DNA of 64,000 nucleotides from Turneriella parva DSM 21527. GTDB taxonomy: Bacteria; Spirochaetota; Leptospiria; Turneriellales; Turneriellaceae. The stretch spans positions 2,542,001 through 2,606,000 of the forward strand of contig NC_018020.1 of assembly GCF_000266885.1 (NCBI RefSeq), given 5' to 3'. The position numbers were made by a program, and so were the translations under genes. Under the pieces are notes generated by a model. It was not told where the DNA came from and did no database searches. It saw nothing but the letters and a program-made list of their open reading frames with translations. Below, one piece after another: positions 58,266 to 64,000 of the stretch (its first letter is position 1; each line of letters opens with the position of its first letter).

Positions 58266-59146
58266 GCCGCAAGAGCGCTGAACTCGTCTATTCGCCGATC
58301 TACGATCTGAGTGATTACACGCATGTCATATCAGCTGGCAAATACCGCCAGCTTTACGACGCGCTCAAGTTCAGCCGCTGGAACTGGAACGAACCCGTAG
58401 CGGCGACCAAAGAGCAGTTGCTGCTCGTGCACACCGAGCGCTATCTGAAAGACTTTCTCGGGGCGCGCCTCACCGAGCAGACGCAGCGCGCCGAAATACC
58501 GATCGACGAGCGCATCGTCAACGCCGTCTGCACCGCAGCGGGCGGCACGATTCTCGCTGCTGAGCTCGCGCTCAAACACGGCGTTGCTTCGAATCTGAGC
58601 GGGGGCTTTCACCACGCATTTGCCGACCACGCCGAGGGTTTTTGTTTCGTCAACGACACGGTGCTGGCTATTCGCGCTCTGCGCAAGACACGGCCGGGCC
58701 TTAAGGTAGCCGTTATCGACCTTGATGTGCACCAGGGTAACGGCACGGCAAAACTTCTGCAGGGCGACGAAAACTCTTATACGTTCTCGATGCACGAGAA
58801 AGAAAATTACCCGGTAAAAGAGACGGGCAGTCACGACGTTGAACTGCCGTCGCACCTCGGTGACGCAGAATACCTGCGGCTGTTGGCCGAGAATCTCGAC
58901 AAACTCAAAGCAGCATTTTTTCCCGACCTGATTTTCTATGTCGCCGGTGTGGATATCTACCGTGACGACGCGCTCGGCGGTCTGCAGCTCAGCTTTGACG
59001 GCATCGCGGCGCGCGACGCAGCCGTGCGCGATTTTTTGCCCGAGGTGCCCAAGGTGGTATTGCCGGCCGGCGGTTATGCACGCAATATCGCTGAAACAGT
59101 CGCGTTGCATGCGCAGACGATCAAGATTATGCATGGGAGGCAGTAA
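58262..59146 (+). CDS. Histone deacetylase-family Zn hydrolase
   Basis: 294 residues, GTG start. GGFHHAFADHAEGFCFVND supplies the catalytic His pair, DLDVHQGNGTA the zinc Asp/His, and VAGVDIYRDDALGG the second zinc Asp. The short chain resembles the class IV-like bacterial group that acts on acetylated small molecules such as acetoin-related compounds or polyamines; histones are absent. Overlaps cutA by 4 bases and precedes an uncharacterised gene by 24 bases. Confidence 0.88.
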   Translation: MSRKSAELVYSPIYDLSDYTHVISAGKYRQLYDALKFSRWNWNEPVAATKEQLLLVHTERYLKDFLGARLTEQTQRAEIPIDERIVNAVCTAAGGTILAAELALKHGVASNLSGGFHHAFADHAEGFCFVNDTVLAIRALRKTRPGLKVAVIDLDVHQGNGTAKLLQGDENSYTFSMHEKENYPVKETGSHDVELPSHLGDAEYLRLLAENLDKLKAAFFPDLIFYVAGVDIYRDDALGGLQLSFDGIAARDAAVRDFLPEVPKVVLPAGGYARNIAETVALHAQTIKIMHGRQ

Positions 59147-59170
59147 CCGCGCGTAGCACGGTCGGGCACC

Positions 59171-59962
59171 ATGTCAGAGAAACGTTTCGACTTTCAAGAT
59201 CTTGAAGAGATCGATTTCGCCGATGAGCTGCAGGGTGCGACACATTTTAACGACGGCAAATCCCGATTTCTTTCGACGCTCACCGAAGCCGAGTTGTGGC
59301 AGGCGCTCGAAAAATCGCAAATAATTGCCGAGGTAAAGAACCGGGGTTATTACCCGGTAAAACTCGAGATCGAATTTCTCACCGAACGCGATCACCGGTT
59401 CTATCTGCTCTACAAAAATGAAAAGATTCTGCACATGCGGCTTAGGCTCTCGTTCTTTAAGTTGCATCGGCACCCGCTAATGCCGGCGACGCGCCTGCTC
59501 TTTATCGACTGGATGCAGTCGCGCCATGTGCTGAAACCCGACGCCGGCGCGCGCGGCCTTTTTCCCGGGCAAGATGTCGCAGGCCTCGGCATCTTTAATC
59601 GTATAGACCATTTTCTGCGCGATCTTGTCGTGGCGACGCACGCCTATGGCGGCTTTAATATACCCGAATACTTTCATGATGCGCTCTTGTTTCATCGCGC
59701 ATTCCAGTTTTATGACCCCGCACGCGAGGCATTTTTCAGGGCGCTGATACGCGACTTACGCCCGTATGGCGCGCGCGAAATTTCACGCGCACTCAGCGAG
59801 GGCAGGGTACGCAACAAAAAGGGTGAAGCGATGGAATGGCACGGCTCAGAAATGCTGATTTTTACGCACAAACCCTACGCCGAGGCGATCTTCGACGAGC
59901 GTTACCACAAAGACGTCGAACGCAAGATGCGCGAATTCAGTTTTACGCTTCAAAGAGCGTGA
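59171..59962 (+). CDS. Uncharacterised conserved-looking protein after the deacetylase
   Basis: 263 residues, no signal peptide or membrane segment. Acidic N-terminus (FDFQDLEEIDFADEL), then alternating hydrophobic and charged segments (RDHRFYLLYKNEKILHMRLRLSFFKLHRHPL) and GLGIFNRIDHFLRDLVVATHAYGGFNIPEYFHDALLF. No family recognised. Probably in one operon with cutA and the deacetylase; its 3' end overlaps the convergent hisA by 13 bases. Confidence 0.65.
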   Translation: MSEKRFDFQDLEEIDFADELQGATHFNDGKSRFLSTLTEAELWQALEKSQIIAEVKNRGYYPVKLEIEFLTERDHRFYLLYKNEKILHMRLRLSFFKLHRHPLMPATRLLFIDWMQSRHVLKPDAGARGLFPGQDVAGLGIFNRIDHFLRDLVVATHAYGGFNIPEYFHDALLFHRAFQFYDPAREAFFRALIRDLRPYGAREISRALSEGRVRNKKGEAMEWHGSEMLIFTHKPYAEAIFDERYHKDVERKMREFSFTLQRA

Positions 59963-60690
59963 CGCAGGCGAAATTCCCGTATCATCTGCGCGGTAACTTT
60001 GCCCTCGTAATAGGCTTTTCCCACGATTGCGCCATAGAGCTTAAGGCGCTGCAGCGCCTCGAGGTCGTCGATGGAGCTGACGCCGCCCGAGGCGATGAGA
60101 TTTACCGACGGAAAAGCCAGCAGCAGGCGCTCATAGAGCTCGAAATCAGGCCCCTGCATCATGCCATCTTTGCGTATCTGCGTCACGAGAAAATTCTTCA
60201 CACCCAACGCAGACATCTCTTGAATCAGCGTCTCAACCTTGTAGCCCGAATCTTTGAGCCAGCCAGAGTGCTTAACCTCATCGCCCCATGCATCGACGGT
60301 CATGAGCAGAGAGCTGCTGAATTCTGCCGCGATTGTGTCGAATGCCGGGCGGTCGAGAAAGGGCAGCGAACCTACCATTACGAAATCTTTCGCCAGAGTA
60401 AAACCATTATCGAAGTAGAATGAAAAGTCGTCTTTGCTGCGAATACCGCCGCCGACTTCACAGGGAATATTTACCGTGCGGCGAATTTCGGTGAAGAGTT
60501 TGCCTTCGCAGATTTTGCCCTCTTTAGAACCTTGCAAGTCAACGAGATGCAGGCGCTCGGCACCATGGTCGGCGAGATACCACGCGAGATCAATCGGTCT
60601 CTCATGGTAAACCGTTACCTGATCATAGTCACCTTGTTTGAGGCGCACGACTTTGCCCCCGAGTATGTCGAGCGCGGGAATCAGTTTCAT
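59950..60690 (-). CDS. hisA: Phosphoribosylformimino-AICAR-phosphate isomerase (HisA)
   Basis: 246 residues, TIM barrel. LIPALDILGGKVVRLKQGDYD at the N-terminus has the catalytic Asp; ADHGAERLHLVDLQGSK, EVGGGIRSKDDF and LIASGGVSSIDDLE are the phosphate-binding loops; the second acid is in LVTQIRKDGM. It carries out the fourth step of histidine synthesis, an Amadori rearrangement. The start overlaps the hisH stop by 4 bases. Confidence 0.93.
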   Translation of the reverse strand: MKLIPALDILGGKVVRLKQGDYDQVTVYHERPIDLAWYLADHGAERLHLVDLQGSKEGKICEGKLFTEIRRTVNIPCEVGGGIRSKDDFSFYFDNGFTLAKDFVMVGSLPFLDRPAFDTIAAEFSSSLLMTVDAWGDEVKHSGWLKDSGYKVETLIQEMSALGVKNFLVTQIRKDGMMQGPDFELYERLLLAFPSVNLIASGGVSSIDDLEALQRLKLYGAIVGKAYYEGKVTAQMIREFRLRHAL

Positions 60691-61310
60691 AGAGCCTCAA
60701 GAAAATTGGCGAGCAGCTTCAAGCCTGCGTTGTGAGATTTTTCAGGGTGAAACTGCGCCGCGAAAAGATTCTCGTGTTCAAGCACCGAGGTGAACATCTG
60801 CCCGTAAGAAGTCGTCGCCTTGGCATACATATGTTCTGCACGGTGCGCATAACTGTGCACATAATAAAACATCGAATGGGGATGTATACCCCGCCCCAGC
60901 CGGCTCTTTGCTTTGAATTCTGTGGTCGTCCAGCCGATATGCGGTATCGCGGGTGCTTCGGCATTCTTTTCAAGACGCGTGATAGCTCCTTTTACGAGGC
61001 CTAAACCTTTTGCTCCGGTGAATTCAGTCGATGATTCGAACAGAAGTTGAAAACCGATACAGATGCCGAAGATAATCTTCTGCTTTTGGTGCGCGCCATA
61101 GATGGCATCGATAAGGCCACGTGACCGAAGGTTATCCATCGCCCGCACAAATGCCCCGTCACCGGGCAGCAGCAGCACGTCTGCAGCCTCAACCTCGCGC
61201 GGGTCACCCGTCACCTTAGCAGTTGCGCCCAAATGCTCGAATGCCTTTTGCAGTGAGCGAATATTGCCCATGCCATAGTCGAGAAGCGCAATACGCGGAT
61301 TCTTACTCAT
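60687..61310 (-). CDS. hisH: Imidazole glycerol phosphate synthase glutamine amidotransferase subunit
   Basis: 207 residues from ATG 61310. Class I glutaminase with IIFGICIGFQLLFESS (nucleophile Cys), ALLDYGMGNIRSL at the N-terminus and AQFHPEKS (His-Glu of the triad). It supplies ammonia to HisF, which is not in the window. A 9-bp hairpin sits between hisB and this gene. Confidence 0.93.
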   Translation of the reverse strand: MSKNPRIALLDYGMGNIRSLQKAFEHLGATAKVTGDPREVEAADVLLLPGDGAFVRAMDNLRSRGLIDAIYGAHQKQKIIFGICIGFQLLFESSTEFTGAKGLGLVKGAITRLEKNAEAPAIPHIGWTTTEFKAKSRLGRGIHPHSMFYYVHSYAHRAEHMYAKATTSYGQMFTSVLEHENLFAAQFHPEKSHNAGLKLLANFLEAL

Positions 61311-61341
61311 CGGGTAGCCGAGGCGTAGCATTGGCTACCCG
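61311..61341. repeat. Intercistronic hairpin between hisB and hisH
   Basis: CGGGTAGCC (61311-61319) pairs with GGCTACCCG (61333-61341). On the transcript it overlaps the hisB stop and ends at the base before the hisH ATG, so it could modulate hisH translation or mRNA processing. Confidence 0.55.
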
Positions 61342-61937
61342 AGCAAACTCCCCTTTGTCGACGGAATCTCACCCGCCCGGCGCGCATCGACCGCAACCGC
61401 CTGGCGCAGCGCAAAGCCGAGCGCCTTGAAGATCGATTCGTGAATATGGTGGCGGTTATCACCATAGTGCACCTGAACATGCAGGTTCATCGCGGCGTGA
61501 ATAGAGAGTTTGTGCAGAAATTCGAGCGTCAGTTCAGAATCATAGATGCCGAATTTTCCCATGGGTTTCAGCGGTTCGCCGCGGTAGACGAAATAGGGGC
61601 GGCCCGAAAGGTCGATCGTGACCGTGGTGAGCACTTCATCCATAGGCAGCGTAAACGAACCGTAGCGAAAAATGCCCGCTTTATTGCCGAGGGCTGCGGT
61701 CAGCGCCTGGCCCATGACAATCGCTGTGTCTTCGACTGAATGGTGGCAGTCGATCTCAATATCGCCCTTGAGGGTAAGCTCAAGGTCGATCATACTATAT
61801 TTCACGATGTGGCCGAGCATGTGCTCGAAAAAGGGAATGGGGTTACTGCCGGTCATGCGGGCGCTGCCGTCGAGGTTCAGCGCCATGGTGATATCGGTTT
61901 CGTGCGTTTTGCGTTCTATTCGGGCGGTGCGGGACAC
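61335..61937 (-). CDS. hisB: Imidazoleglycerol-phosphate dehydratase
   Basis: 200 residues from GTG 61937, the usual size for monofunctional HisB; a TTG at 61976 would add 13 atypical residues. Manganese ligands in [24 protein letters not shown] and [14 protein letters not shown]. It makes imidazole acetol phosphate. There is no phosphatase domain. First gene of the hisB-hisH-hisA run. Confidence 0.92.
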   Translation of the reverse strand: MSRTARIERKTHETDITMALNLDGSARMTGSNPIPFFEHMLGHIVKYSMIDLELTLKGDIEIDCHHSVEDTAIVMGQALTAALGNKAGIFRYGSFTLPMDEVLTTVTIDLSGRPYFVYRGEPLKPMGKFGIYDSELTLEFLHKLSIHAAMNLHVQVHYGDNRHHIHESIFKALGFALRQAVAVDARRAGEIPSTKGSLLG

Positions 61938-62049
61938 TCTGGGCCGATTGGCCCCCGAACAAAAACAGGCTGTCAAACGCGAAACGGTTTAGGCCCGTTT
62001 AATACTTTTCGTATTGGCAGTCTTTCTGCTCAGGTCTACCGAGGTTCTT

Positions 62050-62697
62050 ATGTCACTGACCAGCATTTTCAAATTTCTGACTCCGAAAGACCGCACGTTC
62101 TTTCCCCTTTTCAAACAAGATACCGACAACCTGATCGTCATGGGTAAGGTTCTGTGCGATTTGGTTGCCAAAGACAACGCTGCCGAGCGCACGAAGCTCG
62201 TCGAAGAGATCGACCGGCTAGAGAATGTCGGCGACGAAATCACGCACACCATTTTTGTCGAACTCAGCCGAACCTTTATTACTCCTTTCGACCGCGAAGA
62301 TGTGCACGCGCTTGCCGCATCGATCGACGATATTGCCGACTACATTCAGGGGGCAGCTGCCCGCATGCGTCTCTACCATATCGGCACTTTTCCGTCTGCG
62401 GTCACCAAGCTCGCAAATATCTTGCGTGACGGTATTCAAGAGCTCGCCGGTACCATCGACCTGCTGATGGATCTCAAGAACCATAAAAAAATCGGTGAGT
62501 CGCTGGTGAAAGTGCACAGCCTTGAGAACGCGGCTGACGCTATATTTAATGAGGCGATTGAGTATTTATTTGTTCATGAAAAAGACGCGATCGAGCTCAT
62601 CAAGATGAAAGAGCTGCTCGCGACGCTTGAAACCGCGACCGACCGCTGCGAAGATGTGGCGAACGTAATCGAAACAATTCTGATCAAATATTCATGA
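62050..62697 (+). CDS. DUF47 (PhoU-like) protein partnered with Pit
   Basis: 215 residues of the TIGR00153/DUF47 family: FFPLFKQDTDNLIVMGKVL, IDRLENVGDEITHTIFVELSRTFITPFDREDVHALAASIDDIADYI, and ETATDRCEDVANVIETIL. These cytoplasmic helical proteins regulate or couple to Pit phosphate carriers. ATG 62050 is used; an upstream frame to 62014 is possible. Overlaps the pit gene by 4 bases (ATGA). Confidence 0.92.
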   Translation: MSLTSIFKFLTPKDRTFFPLFKQDTDNLIVMGKVLCDLVAKDNAAERTKLVEEIDRLENVGDEITHTIFVELSRTFITPFDREDVHALAASIDDIADYIQGAAARMRLYHIGTFPSAVTKLANILRDGIQELAGTIDLLMDLKNHKKIGESLVKVHSLENAADAIFNEAIEYLFVHEKDAIELIKMKELLATLETATDRCEDVANVIETILIKYS

Positions 62698-63686
62698 CGC
62701 TCGACCTCTTCGTTGCCGTTGTCATTCTTGCGCTGGTCTTTGATTTTATCAACGGCTTTCATGATGCTGCCAATTCGATTGCGACAATTGTATCGACACG
62801 GGTTCTAACGCCGCTGCAGGCGGTCTTTTGGGCAGCCTTTTTCAACTTTCTCGCTTTCTACATTTTTCATTTGCACGTCGCCGATACCGTTTCAAAAACT
62901 GTCGACACGAGCGCTATCACGCTTTATGTTATCATGGCTGGGCTTCTCGCCGCGATCACCTGGAATCTCATCACCTGGTATTTTGGCATACCTTCGAGTT
63001 CGTCGCACACTCTCATCGGTGGCTTTGCCGGTGGGGCCATGGCGCACGCCGGTTTTTCTGTGGTCAAGATGGCGAAGATCTGGCCGATTCTGCTCTTTAT
63101 TGTCGCGGCGCCCTTTATCGGAATGGTCGTTTCGTACTTTAATTCGATCGTCATGCTGCACATCTGCAAAAACTCGCACCCGCAGAAGGCCGAAAAATGG
63201 TTCAGGCGTCTGCAGCTGATTTCATCCGCGGCTTTCTCCCTGGGGCATGGCGGTAACGACGCACAGAAGGTTATGGGTATCATCGGCGCCGCGATGCTCG
63301 TGAACGGTAACATCAAGAGTCTTGCTGAATTGCCGCAATGGGTGGTTGTCGCATGCTATGTCGCTATCGGTTCGGGTACGCTCTTTGGCGGATGGAGAAT
63401 TGTGAAGACGATGGGCTCGAAAATCACAAAACTCACTGCTTTTGAAGGCGTTGCCTCAGAGGCTGCCGGAGCCGTAACGCTGTTCGCCACGGGGTCTTTG
63501 GGCATACCGGTTAGCACGACGCACACTATTACCGGCAGCATTATTGGCGTAGGGCTTGCCAAGCGCATCAGCGCCGTGCGCTGGGGAGTGACGGTGAAAC
63601 TTTTCTGGGCTTGGATCATCACGATACCCATAAGCGCTGTGTTCGCGCTCGGGTTTTATCACCTGATACACCTTTTTGTACCCTGA
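62694..63686 (+). CDS. pit: PiT-family inorganic phosphate transporter
   Basis: 330 residues, about ten transmembrane helices with two PiT repeats: ALVFDFINGFHDAANSIATIVSTRVL and SAAFSLGHGGNDAQKVMGII hold the GANDVAN-like motifs, and GIPSSSSHTLIGGFAG and GIPVSTTHTITGSIIGVG the paired SSTH motifs. Imports phosphate (metal-phosphate) with protons or Na+. Coupled to the DUF47 gene upstream. Confidence 0.93.
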   Translation: MTLDLFVAVVILALVFDFINGFHDAANSIATIVSTRVLTPLQAVFWAAFFNFLAFYIFHLHVADTVSKTVDTSAITLYVIMAGLLAAITWNLITWYFGIPSSSSHTLIGGFAGGAMAHAGFSVVKMAKIWPILLFIVAAPFIGMVVSYFNSIVMLHICKNSHPQKAEKWFRRLQLISSAAFSLGHGGNDAQKVMGIIGAAMLVNGNIKSLAELPQWVVVACYVAIGSGTLFGGWRIVKTMGSKITKLTAFEGVASEAAGAVTLFATGSLGIPVSTTHTITGSIIGVGLAKRISAVRWGVTVKLFWAWIITIPISAVFALGFYHLIHLFVP

Positions 63687-63698
63687 CGATCTCGTAAA

Positions 63699-64000
63699 AT
63701 GCTGAAATCACTCGAAAATATCTACGGTACACGCCGCAGCAGTTCAAAATACGATGGGTACGTCTGTACTTTCGATCTCGACAAAACCTACCTCGACACG
63801 CGTTTTGAGTCGTTGCGAAAATTGGTGCGTATTCCGTTCGAAAAAGCTGAAGAGAAGAAGAACATTCCCGGTGTGGCTGCCGTGGTGCGCGAGCTGAGGC
63901 GCGGGCCGGGTGGTTCGGCCCCCCCGGTGCCGATCTACTTTATTTCGGGTTCCCCTGAGGGCATGCACAAGGTGGTTTCAGAAAAGCTGAAGCTCGACGG
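63699..64000 (+). CDS. HAD-type phosphatase-like protein (partial, runs off the right edge)
   Basis: First 100 residues only, from ATG 63699. GYVCTFDLDKTYLDTRFESLRKLVRIPFEKAE has the HAD motif I (DLDKT) and IPIYFISGSPEGM resembles motif II. The pattern recalls App1-like/DUF2183 phosphatases of spirochaetes. It begins 12 bases after the pit gene, so it may be in the same transcript. Confidence 0.7.
   Translation, partial: MLKSLENIYGTRRSSSKYDGYVCTFDLDKTYLDTRFESLRKLVRIPFEKAEEKKNIPGVAAVVRELRRGPGGSAPPVPIYFISGSPEGMHKVVSEKLKLD

Overview
The window looks like chromosome from a moderately GC-rich spirochaete of the Leptospirales, with Turneriella as my best guess. This rests on loose spirochaetal lipoboxes, a DUF1564-like protein of a type I associate with Leptospira, many small lipoproteins and the overall gene mix; no rRNA or other phylogenetic marker is present to confirm it. 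I see no rRNA or tRNA genes, no CRISPR array and no replication origin. Most genes are packed into short operons with 4-base ATGA or GTGA start/stop overlaps.

Layout. 1-7 kb: a FabR-like regulator with a DedA protein, an LpoB-like/COG3014 envelope pair, small enzymes, an Lrp-type regulator, and a TetR-TPR lipoprotein operon divergent from tadA-alr. 8.3-12 kb: a lipoprotein, an S41 protease, and an amidase fused to a beta-lactamase-type domain. 12-19.1 kb: a seven-gene operon combining two cyclopropane-synthase-type methyltransferases, a flavin amine oxidase, DUF1365, an unassigned secreted protein and an MFS carrier with a CarH/LitR-type B12 photoreceptor repressor; it reads as light-controlled membrane-lipid modification. 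19-24.4 kb: Xer recombinase, M16 peptidase, dapD, and ACT-domain protein. 24.6-31.2 kb: almost the whole molybdenum cofactor pathway (MoaC-MogA fusion, MoeA, MoaA, MoaD, MoaE, MoeB), split by a divergently transcribed trypsin-like protease.

31.2-34.7 kb is an accessory island: an AT-richer AIPR-family defence candidate, a GNAT acetyltransferase gene broken by one in-frame TGA and bounded by an 18-bp inverted repeat, a secreted protein with four 4-Cys repeats, and several dispersed palindromic repeats. 35.9-39.4 kb holds the most unusual gene: a Na,K-ATPase-like (P2C) pump with an N-terminal PTS EIIA domain. 39.5-43.9 kb: TetR-carboxymuconolactone decarboxylase operon, an outer-membrane-like protein, a lipase-like lipoprotein, DUF486 and DUF4399 proteins, and a VapBC module. 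43.9-48 kb: TonB-dependent receptor, a restriction-gene remnant, a RAYT transposase with a palindrome and 21-bp tandem repeats inside its coding sequence, and a DsbA-family protein. 48.7-54.7 kb: two acyl-CoA dehydrogenases fused in one chain (with a palindromic repeat inserted in frame), an RND/MMPL exporter and an unassigned protein. 54.8-64 kb: a NADH-dehydrogenase-like flavoprotein, an HpcH/HpaI aldolase, thrB, cutA, a histone-deacetylase-family enzyme, hisB-hisH-hisA, a DUF47-Pit phosphate transport pair and the start of a HAD-type gene cut by the window end.

The best candidates for undescribed biology are the EIIA-P-type ATPase fusion, the B12-photoreceptor lipid operon, the amidase/beta-lactamase fusion, and the repeat-bounded cassettes of the accessory island.
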